The position numbers and the translations under genes are program-made. Positions 43,021 through 55,202 of a stretch of 64,000 nucleotides of DNA are shown piece by piece. Within the stretch, counting starts at the first letter, position 1; each line of letters opens with the position of its first letter. Source of the DNA: Hyposmocoma kahamanoa. Lineage: Eukaryota > Arthropoda > Insecta > Lepidoptera > Cosmopterigidae. The notes beneath the pieces were generated by a model. That model was not told where the DNA came from and searched no databases. It was given only the letters and a program-made list of their open reading frames with translations. Location of the stretch: contig NW_020654748.1 of the NCBI RefSeq assembly GCF_003589595.1, positions 4,633,770-4,697,769 of the forward strand, given 5' to 3'.

Positions 43021-44355
43021 GTAAGCATTTTTTTCATTAACAAGACGACAAAAGAATGTAAATTTTATGATAAAAGTTATTAGATGTAAGATGTTACGTT
43101 CTCGTTGTTGTACAGATATGAACTACGTACATAAAGTTAAACAAGTTATTGTTATAATAAGAATATTTTAAGTACCCTACATTATATCGTCGGTTGAAAG
43201 GTAAAATTAACTATTTGCAATTTTGACCAAAAAATATATTATTAAATTTTTGTTTCATTTGGATGAATAATTACGAGAAAAGCGATCGATCAGTACAAAA
43301 TACTTAAATTCACATGTTAACACAATATTTTAATACATATAAACCTTTAATGATTTCATGATAGTGAAAAAAACACAAAATCTTAATTTTCTCCATTAGT
43401 CAATTGGCATTTTTATATGTGTACTTAAATCGACGTTATATTTGTTATTATTAAACTGGTTAGTTTTACATAACCTCGTCCGATGAGTGATGTACGTTGC
43501 CAAATCTGAGTATGTAACGCATTTATGCATAAAATAAATCATAATTTTTGTTTTTATTCCATACTAACAATGGCGTGATAATTTAATGTAGGTATATTAA
43601 AGTAAAGTAAAGTAGGCATATTAATGTTGGTATATTAAAGCCATATAATAATATAATTATGCATCAAAATTGCTTGAAAATTATACACAAACTTGTGAAA
43701 TTCTATATCTCACTTAAGCGCAAAAAGTTTTCGCGTGATTTCCGTTCGTATAGTCATTTTGCAAATGTGACCTTATTACACCAAGGGTGCGAAATTGTTC
43801 TCAACTAAACACGTATTTCTAATTACCACTAAAACTAAAACATGAATGTTACGGAATAAACAACCTTAATGCATTATACGTGACAACAGCGAACTGTAAT
43901 ACATAATTACTTAGTAAATTGCGAATTATTGGTAAAGTGTGTCAAGTCGAAGCGACACGTGGTACTTTGCAACATTTTGTTAACAAAGAACAGTACTCGA
44001 TCGCGAAGTTAAGTAGTTAGTTAGTTTTGTATATTTCTCTCAACATTACAAATTCATACAAATACAATTACATGTAATTTTATACTACTCTTCAAAAAGT
44101 AAGCGTCAGTTTACAAAATATTGAGAATGAATTATATAATTACACAATAGTGTACATATACACATCAAGATTATTAATGAAACTAATAAATAATTTAATT
44201 AAACTTACAATGTCAAGTGTAGGTAGTGTATACAGGAAACGTCAATATAGGTTCTTAATAACTAATAAATGTATGTTAAAGTATAGTAACTTATTAATAA
44301 CTTGAATTTATATAGTGCTTTGAATGTACTTTATTACTGAATAAAGGGACTTGTC

Positions 44356-44640
44356 CTATAAAAGGTTCTTTCTGAACGTTTCCTCATAACATTCATTTCT
44401 TAGTTCGTCGGGTAGGCGCTCGTAGTAGGTCGGTCCTATAACCCGCGGGTTTTGGTCGGATAAACTAGATAATTTGTTCTGCGATTTCACGTACATAATT
44501 AATTCGAAATTGTTGACCTTATCTACCAAGAATTGACCGAGGAAATGTTTTTGTTGGTTAATCTCACCTGATGGAAAGTGACCATAAGGTCGACGATGGA
44601 GCATGTACACCTAAATGAAACCTATTCATTCTCGCCTTGA
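44356..44640 (-). pseudogene. Possible LINE ORF2 tail remnant
   Basis: The 84-codon frame ends with a YYERLPDELRNECYEETFR pattern. LINE ORF2 proteins often end with a W/YNxLPxxLR......FK..L motif, which this fits. Other RT motifs are absent. The identification rests on one short motif. Confidence 0.4.
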
Positions 44641-44784
44641 AAAGGCCTAAGTTATAGCGTTCAGGGAAGAAGTCTGCAGGTAGGTAATTTCGCTCCGTAG
44701 CCGTTTGACATTATATGTAGAAGCGTAACGCTTCGTGTGAATCTTTACATATTTCGCACTAAGCCACGAATTTGAAAAATTGTC

Positions 44785-45010
44785 GGCCCCTGTGGTCGAG
44801 TGACTTGCACACCCATCGGATTTTCATGGTGCCGCCATCTCTGAGATGCCGGTTTCGATCAATTTTTCGGTTTAGGTCAATACTACTAGTAGAACTAACT
44901 TTTCTAAATTGTCTCGGGTCGTTGTTACCGTTGTTGTTGTATGTTGAGATCAGAGCAACGTACGTGATGTTGTCTAATATAACAAAATTGCCTTGCTGCA
45001 ACACACATAA
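44785..45010 (+). repeat. SINE-G copy
   Basis: TCGGCCCCTGTGGTCGAGTG is an A-box-like start, then GATGCCGGTTTCGATCAATT (B-box-like). The 3' part GATCAGAGCAACGTACGTGATGTTGTC recurs, interrupted, at 59200-59800. Confidence 0.65.
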
Positions 45011-46034
45011 GCGGTTGATCGCTACGTTAGTGTTTGGTTTTTTTTACGTAATTTAATTTTATTTTCGTGTGTTTCTCTTTTAATCCATTTATTGTATTAT
45101 ATTGGTATGTGTGCTTTTCAATAAACATTTTATCTATCTACCTAAAAGTATTTTGTCTTCACGCCACTTAGTCAATAATGAAAGCTATTTTGTTGCTAAA
45201 ACAAAGTTCCTCTTCGTTCCGCTGACGAATCAAAATAATTTGTGGATTATATAACTTTGTTATCCTAAAAGCGAAATTTTAAGTATGGTTACAATATACT
45301 AAAAATCGCAGCTACTGCTAGGCCAAAGTAGGTCTTAAATAATCTGAACAATTCGCCCAGCAATGTGAGCGGCATAGATTGATTGAGATTGTACTTACGG
45401 ACTTGATTAATCAAAGTATTTGCAGACAAGAAATTAAGGCTCAGAAATCATATGAAATTACTCATTTGTTGTACTCGTATTTGAACATGAATCCAAACTC
45501 TGTGGAATTATGTAAAAGACAGTATCAAGGTTTCGAACCCTCTACATTCGTGATTTGCGTCCTCCGAATGTTTAGCAGCTGAATGTATAAAAAATCCCAG
45601 ACATAATTCGTACATTCAAACTTCGGAAAGCATGAATTTTGGTCAGCTTCGCCAATAACACATTTACTTATTAGGCTTTATATATATATTTTCAATACAA
45701 AGACTTCGATAATGCGAGAGTATCACGCTTTATAGTTAGATTTAACTGAAATAAAGGCGTGGCCGTATTGATCAATTACGACCCTGAATGGAAACTGAGC
45801 TCAGTGGCTTTTAACGCTGAAGGATCACTTACCTTTGCGGACTGGGCACAATCTTTTTGTGTTGACTTTGTTTCCGTTCTTAAATTGTTTTGTTTAGGCT
45901 TCATATACATCTTAGGGTTCCAATCTTCAAGTGAGTCTTAAAAAAAGAAATCTTTATACAATATAATCAATATGGGTAAGAGGAACACCGAGGGAAGAGC
46001 TAGAAGCCTTAACTTCTAATCAAAAGAATTATAT

Positions 46035-46165
46035 ACTTATAGTCTCTCAGTCGATAAAACAGACAAACAAATTAGTTTAAATGATGTCAAAGAGATGTCG
46101 CTACGATGCTTCAATTCCAAAAGGCGGGAAAAACAAATTTGACAGGTGTGAGTCTTGAGAGCACG
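46035..46165 (-). repeat. Repeat, inverted partner of 62590-62725
   Basis: TCTCTCAGTCGATAAAACAG, ACAAACAAATTAGTTTAAAT, AAAGAGATGTCGCTACGATG, AAAAGGCGGGAAAAACAAAT and TTGACAG are the reverse complement of consecutive words at 62590-62725. Similarity is high over about 120 bases. No coding capacity. Confidence 0.75.
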
Positions 46166-46474
46166 AGATCATATATCGGAATTTATTTATAAAACTGACA
46201 AACATAGCCAAGTTTAGTGTACTTCAAAATTCTTATAAGACTTTATCTGTTCTTCCTAGCGGTCAAAACATTTGGCTCATAATAAAGTATATTTTTCTTA
46301 CCCCACCTGTTTTTTGTAGTTCCACAAATTGCAAAATCAGTAGAAGGTCAAAATATAGGTGGTGCACCCATTGCTAAAGAGTAGGGTTTCCAAGCAAGCA
46401 TTACTAACATATGTAACATAAATGACACTACAAATAGACAAACTTCTGGCTTAGTGACGTATGTTTTGTTTCAG

Positions 46475-46594
46475 AAATTGTACAGATTCATTAACTGCGT
46501 GGAATTAGTTTCACCACACCACGCGGCTCGGGAACTCGTTAACACAATTCGGCAGGGACATTTCACTTCGCTCTTCCAGAAAAGCGTCAAAAGG
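46475..46594 (+). CDS. Nmdar2: Nmdar2 exon: proximal cytoplasmic tail
   Basis: The acceptor is TTTGTTTCAG and the donor AAGG/GTAAAT; exactly 40 codons in phase 0. It reads KLYRFINCVELVSPHHAARE, then LVNTIRQG and SLFQKSVKR. This membrane-near tail segment is strongly conserved among insect Nmdar2 proteins as I know the family, which supports the gene call. Its role is probably in trafficking or anchoring; that is inference. Confidence 0.92.
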
Positions 46595-46691
46595 GTAAAT
46601 ATCACCCACGAAATAATTTTATTTGATGTAATTCTTCAATGGTGAGTCGAAATAAAAATCAGATTACGTCAGGAAAGCGCATTTGTTTCAG

Positions 46692-46762
46692 AAGGAACAC
46701 GAACAGCGTAGACGAAGAAAAAGTAAAGCGCAGTTTTTTGAGATGATACAGGAAATCAGAAG
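46692..46762 (+). CDS. Nmdar2: Nmdar2 exon: basic tail segment
   Basis: The acceptor is TTGTTTCAG and the donor AGAAG/GTAAAT. There are 23 codons plus two bases of a split Arg codon: KEHEQRRRRKSK then AQFFEMIQEIR. The RRRRK cluster is strongly basic and could bind membrane lipid or act in retention. The flanking introns are only 97 and 85 bases, in contrast to the 11.5 kb intron upstream. Confidence 0.9.
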
Positions 46763-46847
46763 GTAAATATTTCGATGTACTTCTAATTATGCATCTTTTT
46801 GCTATTTTTATTCGATACTATATACACGAATTCATTTTATTTATTAG

Positions 46848-47532
46848 GGTACAGCAAGGACGTGACCGTGATCAGTCTTTAGATTCGATAAAAGAGCACG
46901 TCGCGGTTGAGACTCCCGATGTGTCAGAGGAGTTGACCGAATCGAAATTTCTTTCTCCATCGCCGGAAATTCCTGCTCGTTCACCCCGCCAAGGCCGATC
47001 ACCCCGGCAAATTCGCTCGCCTCGGGGACGCCGAAAAAGATGCAGTCTTGGTGGACTCAACGTACGAAGGTTCAGTACTGACTCAGTCTTAGGTTCGGAT
47101 TCGGCATCTTTTTATGAACGAACAAGTCACAACATAGGTAGAAGACTGAGTCGTGACACAAGTTGTCTAACTAATTCCCCTCCTGATATAAATACTAGAT
47201 TACGAACACCATCACCTATGGTACGAAGAGCAGAAGGTTCTTCGACACGATCTTATCAAGACGTATCAGATCGTTCATCGAACTATTTAGGGATAGATGG
47301 TCCTACGCCACGAGCCAGTATAGAAATCATGGTTTCTCACGATCAGGAAGTACCTCCTGCTCCACCATATCCTAGAGTATCACCGGCAGGCGGAAGATCA
47401 GAGCTGTCGCTGTTATCGGAAGACGAACTTATAAGATTGTGGCGCAGTTCAGAAAGGGAAGTCCGAGAGGCGCTATTGGCGGCCTTGCAGGACAGAAGAG
47501 CCAACTTAGACCTCAAACAAGACCCGGGATGA
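46848..47532 (+). CDS. Nmdar2: Nmdar2 last exon: C-terminal tail and stop
   Basis: The acceptor is TTATTAG; one base completes AG/G (Arg) and 227 codons plus TGA follow. It starts VQQGRDRDQSLDSIKEH. The tail is Ser/Pro/Arg-rich with repeated SPR-x-x-R units (near RSPRQGRSPRQ and RSPRGRRKR), possible sites for proline-directed or basophilic kinases. It ends in an acidic helix-like part (LSEDELIRLWRSSEREVREA) and DLKQDPG. The end is not the ES(D/E)V PDZ ligand of vertebrate GluN2. The region is low-complexity but open across 684 bases and in phase with upstream exons, so it is coding. Confidence 0.9.
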
Positions 47533-48330
47533 AAGGAGACTTGTGAACACTTCTGGAAAGAAATTGGCCTGAAGATAATCTTTGTGGAATGTTTCATTTT
47601 CTGCTCGGCACGGAAGCGATAAGAAGCATCGATAAGAAATGCCGTAATGGTTGAGTCAGTGCCTTCTTTATATTGTTTGACGCAAGATCATCTAGTGTGC
47701 GGTACGAGTAGTAAAACAATCGGTGTTCATTTCAGTGTCTTGGTAATTATTATTATTGTATTTGAAAGGCTGCCTTATTTTAAATTTAATTGCTTCTTCA
47801 ACTTTGTGTCCGCGTCAAACAATCTAAACGGTGGTACTTGGATGGGGAGTACTATTGAATTTGGAGATGTTTACGTCCAGAAAAATCAATTTAAGCGTTT
47901 ATTAGGTATATGAAATTGTAGACTTGAAACACTATAAATTTATGTATTATAGAGTATTAAAATAGCTGTGACCAGAAAATTTAAAGTGCTTTATCCTATA
48001 GTCTAGTTGGCGACAGAATAATTTAATTCAGTCATGAAAATTATGACATGGAAGTAATGTAGGATTAATCTTTTGAATCAAAATAAAATGATAGCTATTT
48101 CAATTTAATATTTATAATAATAGACGACGGGGAATAATGGGGAATAAAAATAATCAAATATTACCAATATAGCTGTTACTATCAACGTTCCCTAGTTTAA
48201 TAAAGACATTGCGGCTACTATATTAAGATCATCCTTTCTTATAAACGTTAATACGTCACACAACGCAACATAGAAACAAACTTCGTATAGTAACTTAAAA
48301 TAAAAACATTGTAAAAATAAAACTTCAGAG
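47533..48330 (+). other. Probable Nmdar2 3' UTR
   Basis: AT-rich sequence follows the stop codon. AATAAA hexamers at about 48082-48087 and about 48316-48321 are candidate polyadenylation signals; neither can be chosen without transcript data. A + strand frame at 47647-47913 is inside this region and is not supported as a gene. Confidence 0.5.
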
Positions 48331-51300
48331 AACGGTGTCTTGGTTCCTACAACAATGTGTTTCATAGAGACAAGAGAAATTTAGTTAGAAGCAACAATGC
48401 TTTCGATTTCTCGATATTCAAGTTGCGATAAAAAGGTTATTGTTCTAATCAAACGTCTAACCTGTACACAGCTCCGGCCAATGATCCTACTGTGCAAATA
48501 TAAATACATTTCTAGCGAAATTCAGTCCTATGGCAGTTTTTATGTACCAGTTTGTATAACCAGAGCTTTTTCCTTGCGTTCTTATCTTGTTATATTTATC
48601 CGTGAAACAAAACAAGTAAGTTAGTTCGTGTCTATTCGAGAAAGTTCAGAATGGTTATTACCAGAACTACAGAAACTACAAGAAACGAGCTGTCCTGATA
48701 TTCGGAGAAGAACTGCGAAGCCCGAAAAGGTTGTTGCGTTAAGGTAAACACACGCCCAATTGTACATAATAGAAATAATAAAGCCTAACAAAACAGTTTG
48801 TTAAACTCAGTTTCACGGGACTTTGGAAGTTGTTTTAGGTCAAAATCTGCCTAATTATAATATCGAGTTGAATCAAATTACTTAAACCCCGCAAGTATAA
48901 GTCTCTTTTAAAGAGTATGTCTTTGGAATTAAAATTTTCATCAGTTCACTAGCAGGACATTTCAAAATAAATATTTCGCTATTTTGAAAGAAGATTCGAT
49001 GGCTTTCTAGAATAGTGACCTATTTACGTTCTAAAATAAAGTGAGACGTATTTCCCGTGCAAAGTTGACGAATCGCAGACTCCCAATATTGTCATGTGAT
49101 TGTTTTAACCAATGAAAAGCTCGGTGTCCCATTCACAATAAAATATCACGTTTCTGAATAAATCTCAATAATAAGTCAAAAAAGGGACTATTTCGGATTG
49201 GACCACTATTCTTGAAAAGTGCAATATATTACATATATTAAATCGGGAAAACCTTTCTTGTTATCTAACGAACGAAATATTAAACAATCTTATCATGGAA
49301 GGAATAGCAAACTCTTAACAGTTAGAAGACGCATTGTAACAAATGTAAAAGTATGTGTGTATCGAAAACGTAACAAAAATTTTTTCATCATTTTCGTTAA
49401 TAATAAAATAATTATCGATTGTTACATTCTGTAATACAACTCCTGATTGTTCTATTATGAAAATACTTCGATGGAACTTCTAACAAAAATCTACCCAATG
49501 AAATAATTGTAACCATAGAGGAATTAATGTACTAAATATGACGTATGCGATAGATCAAAATAACTATCTCTATACTTAACGTCTTAAGACTCAGTAAACT
49601 TGGAAAAGCGCTAAACGCGGTTATACTTATGCGGCGTTTACAAGATTATAAGAATAATATGGATTAGGTCTGAATCACGTATTATGTACATTTAGATGTA
49701 GTCGGGGTCTTAAGAGGTTAAAAAAATTAAATATATGCAATATTTTGATCAAACTATCTGCGATATTCTAGAAAACTTACCGAAATATCGATTATGCATT
49801 CTTAGTATCGACTCATCGTATGATAAGAAACGCAATAAATAGCACCATTAGATGAAAATAAAAATGAAAACTGCCAAATTTATCTGAATAGATAGTTGTA
49901 AGAACACTTATCTAGATTTGCACCCTAGATTTTAGTTAGATTATCTTCCTCTTTCTATTCTATATTTCCACAGGCGTACACTAAATTCGCTTGCCCTTAG
50001 TATTTTCTTAAGTAATAAGTAATGAAACTTCTAAAGACAATTGCAGATAACTATTCTCTGATTTTATTGACACTTTAAAAAAACAATCGTAAGATAATAT
50101 ACCTTGGCAATTGCTGGACAAGTATGAGGTAGAAGCAGCTAGCCGCGATTGCTTCTTATAAATAATACAAATCAAGTAACTGCATTTTCCACAGAAACTT
50201 ATATAGAGCTTTTCTCAATAAATGCAAAAAAAAAAGAATACAAATGTTTACAAAAATAAGTTATTATAAAGCGAGAAGGAGAATACATTGTGCATAAGTA
50301 ACTTAATAAAATATTTTTTCTAACCATACTTAGAACCTTTTAAAACCGGAATTAAAAAAAAAAACGAGTATACGCTAAAAAAACGAACGAACTTCCTTGT
50401 TATATGTAATAGTCAAATATTCAAAAGTTTGTTAGGGCAAAAATCAGGCTCTTTACGTGTTCTTCATTACAAAAAAAATATCGGGCATGTTTGAGAAAAA
50501 AAATTTTTTTTTAAATCACGTGCACATCTAATTACACTATTATAATTTTTATAATTGTCCAGTAATTTAAAATGTTTTAAAATATCGTCGTTTTTAATAA
50601 TTATATCTGTTCTACATAATTTGCGATATTATTATCTGAACTTCGGACCAAATTCTATTGTTTCATATTAAAAAAACACACACATAATTCTATTGGATGT
50701 GAGTCATCTAGTGATATTTAAAGTCTTATGCATTTCTCTTTCTAATGTATAAAATACGAACTATGTAACTAGGTAGAAAGAAAATGAAAATATAAGTAGT
50801 TCAACAATAATATAACGTAAGATATGGGCATTCGCAGCTTTATTTTGATTATAATTTGGAATAAATATATGCTATCTTTGTAGATATTAAAAAGGCAAAT
50901 TTTTAACATTTGTATAGTCTTGTTTTGCCTTCTTATTGTGAGTACAAATACCTTTACAAATATAAGAACCTCACGAATACATATGCGAACCTTACGTGTT
51001 GTACATTATTGGGGTCACATTATTTTATTATGAAAGTTTCGGAGTATCGAAAAGGAATAAAAACATTTTCTCTGTGCAAAAGAGGAAAGAAAAAATTCTG
51101 TGAAAAGTTTCTTTTAACAACCAATGTTCATCTTTGTAGTTATTGTTTTTTTGTTTATATGTAAGGATGTTCATATAGATGTAGATTTATTTTGAAATGT
51201 AGTCCAGGTGTACATTTGTATCATTATATCTCCAATTCTTATCACGTTCGCTAATTTTGATATCAATCAAGTGCTACGCGACCATGTGCTACGTTCTTCG

Positions 51301-52900
51301 TAGCAAGCAACCATATGTGATACGTTACGTAGATATAATCATCAACTTTACGTAATTACGAAAACTTTGATGGAATAATCTAGATCAGTTGTAACCTAGT
51401 AACACTTTTCTCATGATTTGGATATCCCGGGCTTAATTCCCAACACTTTTACGATGGAGACATTACGATATTAGCAAATCGGAGAATGAATACGAAACAT
51501 TCGAACATGTGTGGAATCTCCTACCGCATAAGCCAAGCGCGACGTATATACAGGCTGTTAAAAAAGTAGCGTAACTAGTTATGGTACTGGAAATATTTCC
51601 TAGTAGAACTTTAATATCGTCGACTTACTATCAAAACCGTGTGTCTACTTTTTAAAATTTTACAGGATAGGGAAAACCTTACAAAAAATTCTATTTGGTA
51701 TATAAATATTTTGAAATGTATCAAGAGATGTGTCAGATGTGTCAGCTGTCACAGTTGATATATGAGCACTGAATTTTATAAGCCGGAAAAGTGAATTTTC
51801 AAAAATAGAAGACATAAAATTGTAACAGTAAGATGTCGACATGCAATTTTTTCATCTTTTTTGAACGGGTAAATAAATCGGGTAATTTTGATGGAAATTG
51901 AAATAAAATTTTAGCTAAACGCTCAACGTTCAAGTTTCCAATTATTCTATAGCATGTTATATTACTGCATACCATAGTCGCAATGAAAATTCAGATATGC
52001 TATAAGTAACGGCCTGTATATGGGTCGATGACGATTACTGATAAATCATTGGTATGTTTAATAGATACAAATGTGTACCCAGCCTAAACTTGTGCCCACA
52101 GAAAGCTATATTAGATAAGAAGTTCTTATGTTATTTACCTCAGCCTATTACGTTTAAGTCAGCTTATTTTTATTATAATATAGTTAGGAAGTATTTAAAA
52201 AAGACAAAAGATAGATAATCGTAATAGACAAACGAAACATGATTTATTGTAATATATTATACCACATTAGAATATAACTATTAAAAAAATGAGACGCCAA
52301 TTTTAATAATATCATAAAAAAAGAATGCAGATATAACTGCACTAGGTATTTTATCTGTATATATACAAATGATTTTATTGGTATGAAATATAGTACTTTA
52401 AAATAATTATGAAGTAAAATTTTCATTGACGGGGCATGTGTTTCTTTAAAGATTTTTTAAAACTATTCTGATTTCAAAATAATCTATTGTTTTGTTAAGA
52501 TCTGATTTATTTTAACGTTATAATGAGACATGAATACACTTAATTATTATGATGTTTACAAAAGCGAGGGTACTAAGAAGAACTAAACAAAATACATAAG
52601 GAAGTACTTCATCATCAAAAGGGCCCCATCATTGGTGAACGTGATAGCAGTTACACATTTGTCAGTCGGCAGTTGTGAAGCAGTCGCATGTAGTCGCACC
52701 GAATAAGACTGCTATCCGTCTTTATTCCAATTCCTATCTTGTAGTTGAAGTGCTGCCGGAATGCAGATCGTGTGACTATACCCTAAACTAACACGTTCGT
52801 AATGTTAGTGTTACTTGATATTTAATCCAACATTCTTAACATGTTGGTTGACATGTAGACTGTCTTAGAGCGATGCCTCCAGGTGTCGTACATAGAAATA
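48331..52900. other. Downstream AT-rich region, no gene recognised
   Basis: About 4.5 kb with no recognisable exon, SINE box or transposon protein. It is very AT-rich with A/T runs (50230, 50350, 50480-50510). Of the regions of this size, it has the fewest repeats from the families described here. Confidence 0.5.
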
Positions 52901-52962
52901 TTCATGGTATGCCACTGGACTTGCAACCAGCGAGACGGGGGGGAGGCGAGTACGCATTACGA

Positions 52963-53004
52963 CGCCGGAGTGTCACCGCGCTCCGGAGCGGTGACACTCC
53001 GGCG
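52963..53004. repeat. GC-rich perfect hairpin
   Basis: CGCCGGAGTGTCACCGC (52963-52979) is the exact complement of 52988-53004, with an 8-base loop GCTCCGGA. GC-rich sequence continues to about 53350 (CGTCGTCGCCCGCCGCTGCGG). It contrasts with the AT-rich surroundings and may be the core of a MITE. Confidence 0.8.
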
Positions 53005-53199
53005 CTCAATTGTTTTCGTGGTCGAATAATGGGCACACGCTTGCTTGTCTCAGTTTATTTTTATGTATTTGTTGTTTCTCTTTGATCGAAGAAAATAATG
53101 ACATAGAATACATGATTTGTTTAATTCAAGAAAGAGAAATTATGTCACAAATAAGAGCAACAACACACGTCTCTTTCGATCCATTTTTATTAATAAATT

Positions 53200-53356
53200 G
53201 TACACCATCCGTCGTCGCCCGCCGCTGCGGCATCTCGTAATAACGTTGCGGGGCTGGAGCCTTGCTGTGTCGCCGCAGTGGCATCGCAATCGTGTGCCCG
53301 CCAACGCGGTGAAATCTTTGCGGTACTGCGCCTATACGCATCGTGTGACCCGGCTC
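53200..53356. repeat. GC-rich block, probable element fragment
   Basis: Sequence such as CCGCCGCTGCGGCATCTCG, AACGTTGCGGGGCTGGAG and CCGCAGTGGCATCGCAATCG is much richer in G and C than its flanks and ends exactly where the Harbinger-like MITE begins. Several CCGC/GCGG pairs could fold. No protein reading is supported in either strand. Confidence 0.45.
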
Positions 53357-53359
53357 TTA

Positions 53360-53524
53360 GGGTCGTATTCTAGAACTCTAATCAATGCTCAAGTCAGGAT
53401 TACACTGGAAGCACAAGCTCTGGAACTACGACCCTAATGGCTGGGACTTGAGTATGATTTCGAGTCCTTTAAACCATACTCAAATCCTGACTTGAGCAAT
53501 GAGTAGAGTTCTAGAATACGAGCC
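53360..53524. mobile_element. 165-bp PIF/Harbinger-like MITE
   Basis: The left end GGGTCGTATTCTAGAACTCT and the right end AGAGTTCTAGAATACGAGCC are inverted repeats, extending inward to GCTCAAGTCAGGAT. TTA flanks both sides (53357-53359 and 53525-53527), the 3-base target duplication of PIF/Harbinger elements. No coding capacity; mobilisation would depend on a transposase elsewhere. Confidence 0.82.
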
Positions 53525-54269
53525 TTAGTCAATATTGCGAACTAATTGGACAACATGGCCGAAGTGTATTGTAATAAATGTGGCACTTATGCAATGACTA
53601 ATCTGTGTTCTATATAATTCATATACATTAATAATAAATGTTACAGGTCACATTTGATCTTAGGTTTAATATCGAAGTCATATTTCAGACCGTTTACGTA
53701 CCAGAAGGTGACGACCAGAACTTAAAAGTTATCTTAATCTACCACTAATGAGTTTACAAATGAAAAAGTGAACTCGCTTTGAATTATTATGACGTGTTAT
53801 TTTAAAGATTTCTAGTGTAATTTGAGGGGACGCATTCCACCCTTTAACATGAACGATTTTATTGTACGGGTGCCCCTATTTTCATAATTTATTATGGATA
53901 TTGCTGTTCCATATTAAATGTTCATATCAACTCACAACTAACTAATAAAAAAAAATCCGATGTACCTATCACAGGGGTCCCTTTAGTAAAAGTTATTCAT
54001 ATTAATGTGTGGAATCACCGCCATCCGCGTGGAACATGATTAATTTAACATCCTGTGTAGTTTTGAAAGCCTTTGTAACTTTCAGATTTCAGGAATGGTA
54101 TAGTTGATATTAAAATAACCTCAGAATTATTTAATCTGTGAATAATTTATCTGTGTTATATTGTCACTTAGTGGCATGAAGTTGAATTTAAAACGTAAAT
54201 GTTAAGATGAAAATGATGTCAACTGTATTTAGTGATAGCATTTTTAAAGAAAAAGTTCTGTTGCTAATT

Positions 54270-54370
54270 GTATAAATTCATCATATTTGTTATAATTATT
54301 AATACAAAGATCGAAAATTTCCTTCGAAACTAGTGGACTAATTTTACATAAGAAATACTTGAATATCAAT
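54270..54370 (-). repeat. SINE-E 3' part
   Basis: TTATAATTATTAATACAAAG, ATCGAAAATTTCCTTCGA and AACTAGTGGACTAATTTTAC: pieces of the family tail in mixed order, suggesting rearrangement or two overlapping insertions. Confidence 0.5.
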
Positions 54371-54419
54371 TCAATAAAAATGTTAATACAATGAATACCG
54401 ACATCTCTAGCCGGGGCTG

Positions 54420-54690
54420 GTATATGTAAGATTTCTCATAGATGGCGCTACGGCTAAAAAGTCGTTGAAAAACCAAATACATAGATACGACAACAAGTAC
54501 ATTGAAAAATTGTGTGAAGTCCGCTGGTTTCTGCCGTGGCTTAGTTGGCATAGCGTCTAGCATGGTTAGCTAGAAGACGTCGGTTCGAATCTGGCTGGAT
54601 CGAAGGAATCTTGCCTAAGTGTTCGATCTTTGTATTAATAATTATTACAAACTAGTGGAGTAATTGTAACGTAAAAAATAATTGAATATC
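54420..54690 (+). repeat. SINE-E copy, full length reference
   Basis: ATAGATGGCGCTACGGCTAA starts it. Then CCGCTGGTTTCTGCCGTGGC, TTAGTTGGCATAGCGTCTAG (A box), AGACGTCGGTTCGAATCTGG (B box), ATCGAAGGAATC, TTCGATCTTTGTATTAATAA and CAAACTAGTGGAGTAATTG. This is the most complete copy, about 270 bases. Confidence 0.82.
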
Positions 54691-55130
54691 ATCATATTTA
54701 TAACGACATCTTAACATTGAAGTCCACATTTAAACTAGAACCTTATCGTAACGGTACCTTAACCTTAACCGTGAGACAAAAGTTGACAGATCCCATGTGT
54801 CTGTAATACTTACACAATAGGTTCTAGTTTATTAGCCGACACCTTTTTGGCAGTTGTTTAACACTTGAAATTAAATAGATTTTGTCATGTGGATTTCATG
54901 TTTAGCGAATTCAAGGGGCCCCTGGTAAAAGTTATTTAGTTTTATAACCTCAAAGGACGTCAGTTAATATTAAAACCCTTAGGTGGCCTTTTATGGTTTA
55001 CGATTTTATACATTTCCTCGCACAGCTGCCGATCACGCCTAGTCACACACCATCTTTTAATGTTAATAATTACAGAATAACAATCCATTATCGAGCCCCT
55101 CCCATTTCCACTATGCATTAATCCACAGCT

Positions 55131-55202
55131 ACGGATGCGTCCGCATTACCACGGACGCGTCCGCATTACCAAGGACGCGTCCGCATTACCACGGACGAGT
55201 CG
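55131..55202. repeat. 20-bp tandem repeat, 3.6 units
   Basis: Units at 55131, 55151 and 55171 are 20 bases (ACGGACGCGTCCGCATTACC with one change in the first and one in the third), followed by a partial unit at 55191. Each unit contains GGACGCGTCC or a near copy, itself a palindrome. It is GC-rich within AT-rich DNA. Confidence 0.92.

Larger units (their letters stand above)
43021..46474 (+). other. Nmdar2 intron, 3454 bases
   Basis: GT...AG intron in phase 0. It holds one SINE-G copy (44785-45010) and a repeat at 46035-46165, otherwise AT-rich sequence. Minus-strand frame 44356-44610 (LPDELRNECYEETFRKNLL) looks like the end of a LINE RT tail, with the typical LP.E.R.....F...L pattern. Confidence 0.7.

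Noticed and set aside
44772..45056. 94-codon + strand frame and its minus-strand counterpart as a gene
   Set aside because: Both coincide with a SINE-G copy that recurs at 59200-59800.
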